From assembly GCA_028278125.1 (NCBI GenBank), contig JANQEY010000152.1:1-43655 (forward strand): a DNA stretch of 43,655 nt, given 5' to 3'. Source of the DNA: a bacterium (lineage in GTDB: Bacteria; Electryoneota; Electryoneia; Electryoneales; Electryoneaceae). Below are positions 34,717-43,009 of the stretch, piece by piece; position 1 is the stretch's first letter, and every line of letters begins with the position of its first letter. The translations under genes were made by a program, and so were the position numbers. Under the pieces are notes generated by a model, which was not told the DNA's origin, did not search any database, and was given only the letters and a program-made list of their open reading frames with translations.

Positions 34717-35807
34717 CAGATAATCACCAGCTCAGCATGTAACGCACCAGCTTCCTTCAAAGCCTGGAAAATTGTGATAATGTCACGAGGTGATACACCA
34801 AGTGAATTCAACGCTGCAGCAACGTCGCCAACATTTGACGATTGTTCGAGTACAACCACTCCTTCCCCTTCCTGTTGGACCTGGATCTGGCTGGAATACT
34901 GGACAGTCGTACGTCCGGGGGCAAAGGGATTCGGTTGACTGATTATCGGCGTTGAAACGACTGAGATCGACAAAGCACCATGACTTATTGCGACACTCGA
35001 AAGCTGGACTTCATTGCCGATAATGACTGTCCCGGTACGTTCATTAACCACAACCTTGGCATCAACATCAGGATCAACAGGGAGCATCTCTGTCGCGGCG
35101 ATTATCCCCATCGCACCTCCCGGGTAGGTCTCCGGGATCTGGATTTCAACACTGACAGGATCGACTGCCCTCGCCAGGGTGTCATTCATGGACTGGTTAA
35201 TGACATCCGCGATCCGCATGGCAGTGGTAAAATCACCCTCATTCAACGTATATCTTATATTTTCACGATCTTCCAGGTTATATAGGACATCACGTTCGAC
35301 AAGCAGTCCGCCCGGAATACGACCAACCAGGTTTACATTCTGCTTCAGGCTCACGCCTGGTGCCTGGACTGAGAAACCACCAATACTGACAGCACCCTGG
35401 GCAACTCCATATACCAGCTCATCAGGTCCAACCAATGGTGTCAGGAGAAGTGTCCCACCCATCAGACTCCGGGCATCACCAATTGACGATACCTGCACAT
35501 CGACCTGCTGTCCCTGCTTTGAGAAGGCTGCCAAGCTTGCTGTAACCATCACTCCTGCAACATTCCGGATTCGGACTTTGTCCCGTTCAACTGAAATGCC
35601 GAAACGATCGAGCATATTCATCAAGGACTGGTTGGTGAAAATCGAGCGAGGAGTATCACCACTTCCATCAAGCCCAACAACAAGCCCATACCCGATCAAA
35701 GGCACATCGTTCATTCCTTCAATGCTCGCCAGGTCCTTGATCCTCGGTTGTGCGAATACAATACCCGAAACCAAAATCAAACAGATTATTATTATATATT
35801 TACGCAT
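34716..35807 (-). CDS. flgI: Flagellar P-ring protein FlgI
   Basis: The 363-aa protein has a signal peptide (MRKYIIIICLILVSGIVFAQ) and the nearly invariant FlgI sequence: PRIKDLASIEGMNDVPLIGY, GLVVGLDGSGDTPRS, FGISVERDKVRIRNVAGVMV, DVQVSSIGDARSLMGGTLLL and the C-terminal GVSPRDIITIFQALKEAGAL. It builds the P ring in the peptidoglycan layer around the rod, after FlgA-assisted folding in the periplasm. Length matches the family (about 350-370). It lies between flgH and flgJ, as in many flagellar operons. Confidence 0.98.
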   Translation of the reverse strand: MRKYIIIICLILVSGIVFAQPRIKDLASIEGMNDVPLIGYGLVVGLDGSGDTPRSIFTNQSLMNMLDRFGISVERDKVRIRNVAGVMVTASLAAFSKQGQQVDVQVSSIGDARSLMGGTLLLTPLVGPDELVYGVAQGAVSIGGFSVQAPGVSLKQNVNLVGRIPGGLLVERDVLYNLEDRENIRYTLNEGDFTTAMRIADVINQSMNDTLARAVDPVSVEIQIPETYPGGAMGIIAATEMLPVDPDVDAKVVVNERTGTVIIGNEVQLSSVAISHGALSISVVSTPIISQPNPFAPGRTTVQYSSQIQVQQEGEGVVVLEQSSNVGDVAAALNSLGVSPRDIITIFQALKEAGALHAELVII

Positions 35808-35817
35808 ATTATTCTCG

Positions 35818-36420
35818 CTAGAAAATCCAGTTCCAGATACGTGCTATGATCCCCGGTTTACCCGCCTGGGTTACCGCACCTTTACCCTTATAGGAAATCT
35901 CGGCGTTTGAGATATTGAAGCTGTAGACTGTATTATCCGGGCGAATATCCTCAGGACGGACAAGACCCGTGAGAACCGTTGTCTGTTGTTCACCATTCAA
36001 GTCGATCATCCGTGTACCCTGGATTGAAAGCAGACCATTTTCCATTACCTCGAGAACGCTGGCAGTCATCTTACCACTGAGTCTGCCGCGAGTTTTTGTA
36101 GAACCTGAGGCGTCATGGCGGTTTTTTAACTGGCTGTTCAAGCCGAAACTTGGGAGAATGTCATCCATGATACCGGTAGATTGAGCATCCGCTCGAAGCT
36201 GGTTGTCCGAATTAGTAGCTGTACCGGTTTCAGCCTGCCCTTCGGTGAATTCCATGAGCAGGATTGTGACAACATCACCTTCATAGAAAGCACGTTTATC
36301 TGTGTACATTGACCGGGAAACCAGTCCCTCGAACCGTTGCGCTTGTGCAGTTTGCAGGGTAAATAGCAGGCAGACGAAGAATAACAGCACTGAAATTCTG
36401 GAAATAATCCTGTAGTTCAC
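35818..36420 (-). CDS. flgH: Flagellar L-ring protein FlgH (no lipobox cysteine)
   Basis: The 200-aa protein starts at GTG 36420, overlapping the flgA stop, with GGGAGG 8 bases upstream. It carries FlgH core motifs (SRSMYTDKRAFYEGDVVTIL, GRLSGKMTASVLEVMENGLL, IQGTRMIDLNGEQQ, IRPEDI-type VRPEDIRPDNTVYSF). The L ring sits in the outer membrane, and FlgH is normally a lipoprotein. Here the signal peptide ends TAQAQRFEG without a Cys; the only Cys lies inside the hydrophobic core (FFVCLLF) and is not in a lipobox. It therefore appears to be cut by signal peptidase I. It is also a little shorter than the E. coli protein (about 232). Confidence 0.95.
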   Translation of the reverse strand: MNYRIISRISVLLFFVCLLFTLQTAQAQRFEGLVSRSMYTDKRAFYEGDVVTILLMEFTEGQAETGTATNSDNQLRADAQSTGIMDDILPSFGLNSQLKNRHDASGSTKTRGRLSGKMTASVLEVMENGLLSIQGTRMIDLNGEQQTTVLTGLVRPEDIRPDNTVYSFNISNAEISYKGKGAVTQAGKPGIIARIWNWIF

Positions 36421-37148
36421 TTATTATTCCTCCCGTCATATCCTTCAACCAGGACAACTCCCTTATCCTGAATTACGCCCTTAAGCCGAACCCCGCTCTT
36501 GGCATTCTCAACCCTTATTCTCTCCCCAGTGAAACCATCCTGCAGAGCAGTTCCTTCGGTTGATATTGTTATGCTTCCACGAACTGCCAGTAGCTCAATG
36601 CAATCCCCGTAAGCGACGTCGGGTTTTCGTTCTATCCTACCGTTCAGGAGTATCTCGTCCTTCTGTACTTTCCTTTTGGTCCACCATTCATTCTCGGCCA
36701 GTTCTTCAACAGATTCCGGCCATGAACCATTGAGACGGGTTACTTCTCTTCGCTCCCATTTCACGTTCTCGGAATTGAGAACCGTATGACGTTCCATAAC
36801 CTGGGACGCGACAGGTATCCAGGTAAAAGGCATTACCCTGATGCTGACTGGAAATTCCTTCAGCAGGTGCCCGGATTTTTGAATACGAGCTTTTAAAACA
36901 ACCGAACCAACCGGTTTATCTACTGAAACAACTGATAACTCAGCGGAATTATCGAATTCCGGAATACGGATATTGCCTGAATACATCCAGACTACATTCC
37001 CTTCTCCCCATTCAGATTCGAGAACAAAGGATATTACCACCGATAGCTTTTCCTGCCTGGTATCATTACTGAATACAATTTCAACCCCTGACAGGAACAA
37101 AATCAGGGTTACAAAAACCAGGATATGTTTCCGGTATCTCAGGTTCAT
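36417..37148 (-). CDS. flgA: P-ring assembly chaperone FlgA
   Basis: I set the start at ATG 37148, one base after the flgG stop, which gives a clean signal peptide (MNLRYRKHILVFVTLILFLS). An upstream in-frame start would lie inside flgG. The 243-aa protein has a weakly conserved N-terminal part and a C-terminal SAF/FlgA-type domain (VASQVMERHTVLNSENVKWE, then DEILLNGRIERKPDV, and the end RIRVENAKSGVRLKGVIQDK). FlgA acts in the periplasm to help FlgI form the P ring. The order flgG-flgA-flgH-flgI is common outside enterics. Confidence 0.9.
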   Translation of the reverse strand: MNLRYRKHILVFVTLILFLSGVEIVFSNDTRQEKLSVVISFVLESEWGEGNVVWMYSGNIRIPEFDNSAELSVVSVDKPVGSVVLKARIQKSGHLLKEFPVSIRVMPFTWIPVASQVMERHTVLNSENVKWERREVTRLNGSWPESVEELAENEWWTKRKVQKDEILLNGRIERKPDVAYGDCIELLAVRGSITISTEGTALQDGFTGERIRVENAKSGVRLKGVIQDKGVVLVEGYDGRNNK

Positions 37149-37149
37149 T

Positions 37150-37938
37150 TTATCGTTTGAGGTTATTTGCCAGTGATAACAGTTCTTCAGCTGTTCTGAT
37201 AGCTTTTGAATTGATTTCGTAAGCCCGCTGTGCAACGATCAGACCTACCATCTCCTCGACAACCGAAACATTTGACGATTCCAGGAATCCCTGCTGAATT
37301 GCGCCGAAACCTTCAGCGTCTGCTATTCCAAGGATAGGTTGACCGGAGGCGTCCGTTTCGATGTATAGATTTTTCCCGATGGGACGAAGCCCTTCGGGAT
37401 TGGAAAACCGCACCAGTTCTACCTGTCCGATTTCATCAAGGTTATTGGATCCAACTACACGCACCTCAACAAGACCATCAGGCGATACCGATATGTCGAG
37501 AGTATCTTCCGGGATAGTCAGGTCGGGATCGAGGCTGTAACCGTCGGAATTGACTATCCTGCCGTCGGGGCTGCGCTTGAAGCTTCCGTCTCTTGTATAG
37601 GCAATGGAATCATCCGCACGGCGCAGTTTGAAAAAGCCTTCACCCTCAATCAGCAGGTCAAGTGGATTATTTGTCACCGCCGGTGCGCCCTGGCTGTGCA
37701 TCTTTTCAATACCAACAGACTTAACACCATGACCAACCCGTAATTCATTAGGAACAACGGTATTGAGATTCCTGACAGAACCTGTTGCCTGGAGTGACTG
37801 GTAGATCAGATCCTGGAACTCAACCCGTGATCTTTTAAAACCGGTGGTGTTAACGTTGGCCAGGTTATTTGAAATCGTATCAATATTCAGTTGCTGTGCG
37901 TACATCCCACTTGCGGCAGTATGAAGTGCTCGCATCAT
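37150..37938 (-). CDS. flgG: Distal rod protein FlgG
   Basis: The 262-aa protein begins MRALHTAASGMYAQQLNIDT, then SNNLANVNTTGFKRSRVEFQ, the shared axial-protein signature. GEGFFKLRRADDSIAYTRDG and the end QGFLESSNVSVVEEMVGLIV ... RTAEELLSLANNL match FlgG. An internal LIYQSLQATG after the first signature is the FlgG-specific insert (compare LxYQxxRxxG). Length equals that of the family (260-262). A strong AGGAGG Shine-Dalgarno precedes the ATG. It makes the distal rod, through which the P and L rings pass. Confidence 0.97.
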   Translation of the reverse strand: MMRALHTAASGMYAQQLNIDTISNNLANVNTTGFKRSRVEFQDLIYQSLQATGSVRNLNTVVPNELRVGHGVKSVGIEKMHSQGAPAVTNNPLDLLIEGEGFFKLRRADDSIAYTRDGSFKRSPDGRIVNSDGYSLDPDLTIPEDTLDISVSPDGLVEVRVVGSNNLDEIGQVELVRFSNPEGLRPIGKNLYIETDASGQPILGIADAEGFGAIQQGFLESSNVSVVEEMVGLIVAQRAYEINSKAIRTAEELLSLANNLKR

Positions 37939-37972
37939 GGTTATATCCTCCTGCCATTATGAAAAATATGTT

Positions 37973-38716
37973 TTAAGCAAATTTTGCTACCTGCTGGACA
38001 GCTTTCTTAAGTGTATCATCCTGTGCGATTAAGGCGCGCTGCGATGATTCATAGGTCCTGTTCAGGGTTATCAGTTCAACCATCTGTTGAATCGGATTTA
38101 CATTAGATGTTTCCAGGTAACCCTGGAGGACGGTCACTTCGTCAGCCTTGATGGGAACTTCATTTTCAATACAGGAATAGAGGCTGTCACCCCTCTTAAC
38201 CAGGCAGTTTAAATCTTCAAACGATACCAGTTTCAGTTTTCCGATGATTGTGCCATCCTGCAATACCTGGCCATCTTCCGATATTCCAAGTTTATCACCT
38301 GTAATCTTCAAGGTTTGCCCACTCTCCAGCATCACATGGAAACCGTCGCTGTTAACTAGCTCTTTTTCAGCGTCGATGATGAAATTTCCATTACGTGTAT
38401 AAAATTCTTCGGTTGTATCCGGGCTTTGGACTACAAAAAATCCATTCCCATGAAGTGCCAGTTGGGTTGGACGTTTGGTGTGTTCAAATGAGCCCTGGTC
38501 ATACCTGACCTGCAGCAACATCTCACGCTCAAGCTCCCGTTCAGGTAATCCTTTATTGAAAGGCTGCGTAAGTTCATTATTTAGGATAGTTCCAAAATGA
38601 ACCTTATCAACCTTAAAACCGGTAGTATTGACGTTAGCCAGGTTATTGGAGATTGAAGAAAGTTTTATGTAGCGGGGAACCATCCCTGCCGCGGAGTGAT
38701 AAATACCCTTGATCAT
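37973..38716 (-). CDS. flgF: Proximal/middle rod protein FlgF
   Basis: I chose ATG 38716 (MIKGIYHSAAGMVPRYIKLS), which aligns with other rod proteins; the open frame extends 15 residues further but through promoter-leader sequence. The 247-aa protein has SNNLANVNTTGFKVDKVHFG, the HGNGFFVVQSPDTTEEFYTR motif and the end LETSNVNPIQQMVELITLNR. It lacks the FlgG insert and precedes flgG, so FlgF is the best name. It is the first gene after a sigma-54-like promoter and so heads the rod-ring-junction operon. Confidence 0.9.
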   Translation of the reverse strand: MIKGIYHSAAGMVPRYIKLSSISNNLANVNTTGFKVDKVHFGTILNNELTQPFNKGLPERELEREMLLQVRYDQGSFEHTKRPTQLALHGNGFFVVQSPDTTEEFYTRNGNFIIDAEKELVNSDGFHVMLESGQTLKITGDKLGISEDGQVLQDGTIIGKLKLVSFEDLNCLVKRGDSLYSCIENEVPIKADEVTVLQGYLETSNVNPIQQMVELITLNRTYESSQRALIAQDDTLKKAVQQVAKFA

Positions 38717-38768
38717 AGCTGAAATCCTGTCCTGTATTGACAAAAACAGTTTTACACACAAGCATTGA

Positions 38769-38785
38769 TCGCAAAGGGTATGCCT
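38769..38785 (-). promoter_or_regulatory. Sigma-54 (RpoN)-type promoter of the flgF operon
   Basis: On the minus strand AGGCAT-ACCCT-TTGCGA has the invariant GG-N10-GC spacing and fits the consensus TGGCAC-N5-TTGCA. It lies 52 bases before the flgF ATG. Its presence implies an enhancer-binding activator of the FlrC/FleR type elsewhere in the genome. No -35/-10 sigma-70 pair was evident. Confidence 0.8.
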
Positions 38786-38949
38786 AGCTTTATGGCGTGG
38801 TTTTATGTATGTAAATATTAGAATTACGTGGAGTTTAAACAGTCAAACATAAATTCGGGAAGGAAGGCATGACCGGGATAAGGAAACTCTTGCCCTCTGA
38901 TGAGTCATAGATAATCTGGAATAGGGTTAATATGATGTAATTGTCAGGT
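38786..38949 (-). other. Spacer upstream of the flgF promoter
   Basis: About 164 bases lie between the sigma-54-like promoter and the stop of the 644-aa membrane protein gene. I see no clear terminator hairpin and no ORF with support. This is where binding sites for a sigma-54 activator would be expected, but I cannot point to one. Confidence 0.35.
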
Positions 38950-40884
38950 TCAGGTTGCTTCTTTTTCAGCCAATAGCTGGATGGCGGTACGTACTTCATC
39001 CTGTCCAAGACCGAGAGTGGCTGCGATATCACGAACTTCCATCCCTTCTTCCTGCAGAGATTCTATTGCATCCCAATTTGAGGGACGTTTTCCGCCTACC
39101 CTCGAGGCTCGTTTTCTTTTCTCTTTAATGGCAGCTTCATTGGTTATTTCCTGTTTCTTCTGATCCTCACCCCCTTCAGGTTGAGGTTCCTGGGTAGCTT
39201 TTTCGTCCCAGGAAACTTTACCTGTATCTATAACTTCCATCTTTTCATCAGGTTTCGATTTTTTTCCATTGTTTTCGGATTCATTCTTACCGGTATTTTC
39301 AAAATCTAGTGCTTCCAGCTCTCTATCCAACTCGCTCTCAGTTTCATTTACAACAACTTTGGCATCTATCTCTTCATCGGGAAGTTCTTCTTTTTTCTCC
39401 TCTTCTGGTTTTACTGCCGCCTGTTTTTCTTTCTCTGCCTCTTCCTGGGCTGCGTTCCAGTTTGCCAGCTCTTTTTGTAATTCCAGGTTACTGGGCGGTG
39501 TTGGTGGAACCTCATCAAGTTTTGAACCATCGTCCTGCTCTTCGTCAAGGATAGGTTCTTCCTTTTCAGCCGGTTTTTTCTCTTCCTCTTTACGTTTTAT
39601 CGGGACAACTTTGCGTTCTTTTTTCGGTTCTGATTCGCTGGGAATTCTTTCAGAAAGAGGACGCAGCTCTTCTTCACTTTCTTCACCCGAAGCTTCTTCG
39701 AACATCCGGTTCATCTTTGCCCTGCTCCGGATGATAAGAATAACTATGATTATGACAAAAGCTGCAATTATACCTGCAAATACAAACGGCATGATGGAAC
39801 GAAATTTCTCTTGAACCGGTGTGGCTGTTTCCACCGGTGTGTCAGATATTCCCGGAACGTCATCATCAATAGTGGTGCGAGTATTTCCAGCCTGGGCAAG
39901 GACAGACTCCCATGATTCTACTGTTTTCGCTTTATCGCCGAGATTCTTATAGGTCAGAGCAAGTTTGATGGTGGCAATCTCGACTGATCCGGGATCTTCC
40001 TTTGCTTCCAGGTAAGCGGCTTCAGCTTCCTCGTATTGTGTTAGTTTAAAATAAAGGTCACCAGCCATGATCCTGCTTTCGCCAAATACTGACGATGATT
40101 TTTTCACCTGGATGAGAATATCCAGTGCGGCATCAAAGCTTCCAAGACTGATTAAATCTTCAGCGTTCTTCAGGACAATCCTTGATGGATCTTCAATTTG
40201 CCTCTGAACATCTATTCGTTCCGGCAATTCAACATCTACCAGCTCACCGGATGTTTCGTCTATGGCTTCCGGTTCAACCTCACCGCTGTTATCCCCCGGC
40301 AATTCTGCCTTATTTACGTTTTCCTGAACATCAACCGGAACTTCATTTTTAGCTGATTCTTCAATTCCTTCCGAAGATAAATTCACGGGAGATAATTCTT
40401 CCTGGAACTCATACTCCTTCACGGGTTCTTCTACAATTGTTTCACTTAGGTCAGGTTCCGATTGTTCGATGATCGGTTGTTCAATTTCGATTGGTTTTGG
40501 TGGCGGGGGTGGCTCATTCGCTGGTCTTAACATTAAAACCAGTTTGCCGGTTTCCGCGGGAATCATCTCGGCTTTTACATACCGTGATAGTTCAATCACA
40601 ATCCTGCCGGGAGAGATATAGTAACGATTTACTATTCCGGTTTTATGAAGAACCGGAGAGCTTATTTCCAGGCCGGGAACATTGAGCTGAATATTTCTAC
40701 TAGCAGGGGCAGCTAAAGTTGCATCAACTGGCTCATCAAAGGTAAGCACAACCAGGGTAGTGCCTTCGATCTGGGTAACGGCACTTCCGGATACAAGTTT
40801 AATGGCGCAAGCATCCTTTACGGACATACCGAAAATCATAACCAGTGAAAAAGCAAGCATGAGATATTTTTTAACAAGCTTCAT
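38950..40884 (-). CDS. AMIN-like / TPR / transmembrane protein with acidic cytoplasmic region and C-terminal HTH
   Basis: I chose ATG 40884 (MKLVKKYLMLAFSLVMIFGM), a clear signal peptide with AGGGA upstream; the longer open frame overlaps the preceding gene. The protein is 644 aa. After the signal (cut near DACA) comes an AMIN-like beta domain (about 29-125: GTTLVVLTFDEPVDATLA, YISPGRIVIELSRYV), which in other proteins binds peptidoglycan. A Pro-rich hinge, an acidic stretch and TPR-like repeats (about 235-340) follow, then a membrane helix (about 364-387). A long Glu/Lys-rich cytoplasmic part ends in a small helix-turn-helix (SNWDAIESLQEEGMEVRDIA ... LGLGQDEVRTAIQLLAEK). The plan resembles FimV/HubP polar landmark proteins, and the end resembles the SwrB/DUF6115 tail. 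A flagellar placement or assembly role is inferred. Confidence 0.8.
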   Translation of the reverse strand: MKLVKKYLMLAFSLVMIFGMSVKDACAIKLVSGSAVTQIEGTTLVVLTFDEPVDATLAAPASRNIQLNVPGLEISSPVLHKTGIVNRYYISPGRIVIELSRYVKAEMIPAETGKLVLMLRPANEPPPPPKPIEIEQPIIEQSEPDLSETIVEEPVKEYEFQEELSPVNLSSEGIEESAKNEVPVDVQENVNKAELPGDNSGEVEPEAIDETSGELVDVELPERIDVQRQIEDPSRIVLKNAEDLISLGSFDAALDILIQVKKSSSVFGESRIMAGDLYFKLTQYEEAEAAYLEAKEDPGSVEIATIKLALTYKNLGDKAKTVESWESVLAQAGNTRTTIDDDVPGISDTPVETATPVQEKFRSIMPFVFAGIIAAFVIIIVILIIRSRAKMNRMFEEASGEESEEELRPLSERIPSESEPKKERKVVPIKRKEEEKKPAEKEEPILDEEQDDGSKLDEVPPTPPSNLELQKELANWNAAQEEAEKEKQAAVKPEEEKKEELPDEEIDAKVVVNETESELDRELEALDFENTGKNESENNGKKSKPDEKMEVIDTGKVSWDEKATQEPQPEGGEDQKKQEITNEAAIKEKRKRASRVGGKRPSNWDAIESLQEEGMEVRDIAATLGLGQDEVRTAIQLLAEKEAT

Positions 40885-40900
40885 CACATTCCCTGAGCGC

Positions 40901-42106
40901 TTATTTACTGCTTCCTGTAATGACATTTTTATCACTGTTGAAGCTCTTTTCAGACAATCCCTCATTTTCACTATCGTCATTATCACCATGGACATTAAGC
41001 ATCTTCAATCCGCCGGGGTATTCTACTGAACTCATATCATGGATTTTTTCGAACTTTTTTACAACTTCTGAGATTCTTTGAGAGTGTTTTTTGAGGGTGC
41101 TGACTATTGCTGATAAATCAGGTTTTTCATCCAGAGGCAATGCTTTTTCAAGTAGAAAGAGGTTTCCCTGGATTACAGTCAGTGGGTTGTTAAATTCATG
41201 ATTAATGCTGATTGCGGCTTCGGTAAGAGCTTCGAGACGTTTCCTGCGTAACGATTCCTCTTCGAGTAAGTGACTTTCTGTTATATCTCTTAAAATACCG
41301 AGACACCCGGTAATCTTCTTCCCGGTTCCTCGTAACGGTACAAGACTGACAGTAAATAACTTTTCCTCTTTTTTCTTGACGGTCATTCGAACATCAAAAG
41401 TCTCTGATGATCCATTTTTTAATACTTCCACCGTTCTGCCGTCATCCAGGTCGGTTGGTAATAATGTATAAACCGGCTGACCGATTAACCTTTCAGGTTT
41501 AAAACCGAACAGATCAACTCTTTTGTTTGCAAAGGTTATTAACCCGGCTTCATCTGTTGTATAAATAACGTCAAAAACTGTCTCAAGAATGCGGGTAAGA
41601 TTTATTTTTGCATTTTCAGCATCATTGTATTCATAGGCGTTTTTTATAGCTATAGCTACCTGGTTGGCGGCTAACGAGACCAGGGTTTGCGAATACTGAT
41701 CTATAGAATCCGGTTGGATATCAAGATTAGCAAGAAATATTCCGATCCGCTTAGCCCCAACTCTCAGGGGCATCACCAGCAGGTTATCTACATTTTCTTC
41801 TTTAACATCTATCAGTGATGGAGAGGGAGTAATTATCAGGTGATCCTGTTCAAATACCCAGTTGACAACCCCTTCATCATGAAGTGATAACGCCTGGTCC
41901 AGCATCTCCAGCGATTCCACACCTACAGACTCAAAGCTTGACTGGGAATCTTTGTAAATATAGAGACCCACATGTTTCACGCTGATGAGATTACGTATAA
42001 TCTCGAAAAACGCAGTAGCAATCATCTCAGGATTGAGGTTTACCCGTATCTGTTCGGATAACCTTTGAAATTGTTCAAGTTTCTTGAGGGTTTCTTTTCC
42101 CTCCAA
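40901..42106 (-). CDS. GAF-PAS-DHp sensor protein lacking a histidine-kinase ATPase domain
   Basis: The start is TTG 42106 with GGGAG 5 bases upstream. The 401-aa cytoplasmic protein has a GAF domain (about 20-160: LISVKHVGLYIYKD, VMPLRVGAKRIGIFL), a PAS domain (about 170-285: VFDVIYTTDEAGLITFANKR, LGILRDITE) and a histidine-kinase dimerisation helix with the phospho-acceptor H303 in AISINHEFNNPLTVIQGNLF. It then ends in about 50 polar residues (YPGGLKMLNVHGDNDDSENE) without N, G1, F or G2 boxes, so it cannot bind ATP on its own. It may be a phosphotransfer partner of another kinase, or a dimeric sensor scaffold. It lies between an HDOD gene and the AMIN-TPR protein gene in the flagellar region. 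Confidence 0.87.
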   Translation of the reverse strand: MEGKETLKKLEQFQRLSEQIRVNLNPEMIATAFFEIIRNLISVKHVGLYIYKDSQSSFESVGVESLEMLDQALSLHDEGVVNWVFEQDHLIITPSPSLIDVKEENVDNLLVMPLRVGAKRIGIFLANLDIQPDSIDQYSQTLVSLAANQVAIAIKNAYEYNDAENAKINLTRILETVFDVIYTTDEAGLITFANKRVDLFGFKPERLIGQPVYTLLPTDLDDGRTVEVLKNGSSETFDVRMTVKKKEEKLFTVSLVPLRGTGKKITGCLGILRDITESHLLEEESLRRKRLEALTEAAISINHEFNNPLTVIQGNLFLLEKALPLDEKPDLSAIVSTLKKHSQRISEVVKKFEKIHDMSSVEYPGGLKMLNVHGDNDDSENEGLSEKSFNSDKNVITGSSK

Positions 42107-42140
42107 AATAACTCCCGATTATATATTATCAGTATCTCTA

Positions 42141-42995
42141 CTATACCCTGGCTTTTATCATTTCCAGCAAACCCTTTGCCTGCCTGAATCCCTCGTGCAT
42201 TTTCTCCCTGACAGCCTTTTCGTCGAAACCGGGTAGTGCCTGTGTTAACAGTGAGGGTTCCGGCGGATAGGGAGCGTTATCACCATGACGAAAACCTGCC
42301 CTGTGAGCCAGCCAGTCAGCAATTACAACACACCTGGCAAGATCCAGTGTAATTGTTTCGTCGGCATGATGATGTTGTGCAACGGATTCATGCAGCCGTT
42401 CTGGAAGATTCCACCTCTCAATCAGCCATCCGGCAACCTCGGCATGATCGGTTTCTAATTCTTCTTTTTCTACGCTGCAAGCGTCTCGTTCTTCAGACAT
42501 AATCCTTCTGAAAACTTCCGAGTAATTTTCCGCCCAATTCGACGCGAGGATCAGTCGACCAAGGTCATGCATCAAGCCTGCAACAAAAGCTTCTCCCGGC
42601 AGAGTTATTCTCCATTCGCGAGCGACAATCCTTGCTCCTACCCCGACAGCCAGGCTATGAGACCAGAATTTTTCCTGGTCAAACAGATCCTGATCAAAAA
42701 CGGCGTTGACAACACTCAGTGCACTTATGCCCAATGCTGTCTCACGGACAGCATCGAACCCAAGAACTACAACTGCCAATGGAACCGTACCGATAGTGCG
42801 TGGGAAACCGTAAAAATCTGAATTGGCGTGTTTTAATAACTGCGCAGTCAGGACTGGATCTGAAGATATTACTGAGGCAAGGTCTCGTGCTGTGGTGTCA
42901 GGATCCTCTACCAGGCTCTGAACCTGGATCGCAGCCTGTGGAATAGGAGGAATATCCAAGTCCTCCAATATCTGCTTTTTTATTTCCTCCCTCAC
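42141..42995 (-). CDS. HDOD domain protein
   Basis: The start is GTG 42995 with a GGGGG Shine-Dalgarno 7 bases upstream. The 284-aa protein is a single HDOD domain (about residues 10-215: DIPPIPQAAIQVQSLVEDPD, VISSDPVLTAQLLKHANSDF, AVVVLGFDAVRETALGIS). It includes GLMHDLGRLILA and later AGWLIERWNLPERLHESVAQ HH, an HD-like histidine/aspartate set. HDOD proteins are generally regulatory and rarely shown to be enzymes; several act in chemotaxis, motility or stress signalling. It lies 34 bases before the GAF-PAS gene and 14 after a small unknown gene, next to flagellar genes. Confidence 0.92.
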   Translation of the reverse strand: MREEIKKQILEDLDIPPIPQAAIQVQSLVEDPDTTARDLASVISSDPVLTAQLLKHANSDFYGFPRTIGTVPLAVVVLGFDAVRETALGISALSVVNAVFDQDLFDQEKFWSHSLAVGVGARIVAREWRITLPGEAFVAGLMHDLGRLILASNWAENYSEVFRRIMSEERDACSVEKEELETDHAEVAGWLIERWNLPERLHESVAQHHHADETITLDLARCVVIADWLAHRAGFRHGDNAPYPPEPSLLTQALPGFDEKAVREKMHEGFRQAKGLLEMIKARV

Positions 42996-43009
42996 AAATA
43001 CCCCCGGTT

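Noticed and set aside
35179..35910. Plus-strand 243-aa ORF across flgI
   Set aside because: It is antisense to the highly conserved FlgI reading frame, rich in Ser/Thr/Pro, with no recognisable motif or ribosome-binding site.
39269..39814. Plus-strand 181-aa Ser/Phe-rich ORF
   Set aside because: It is the complement of the Glu/Lys-rich cytoplasmic region of the 644-aa membrane protein; Ser/Phe runs are the expected antisense of such codons.
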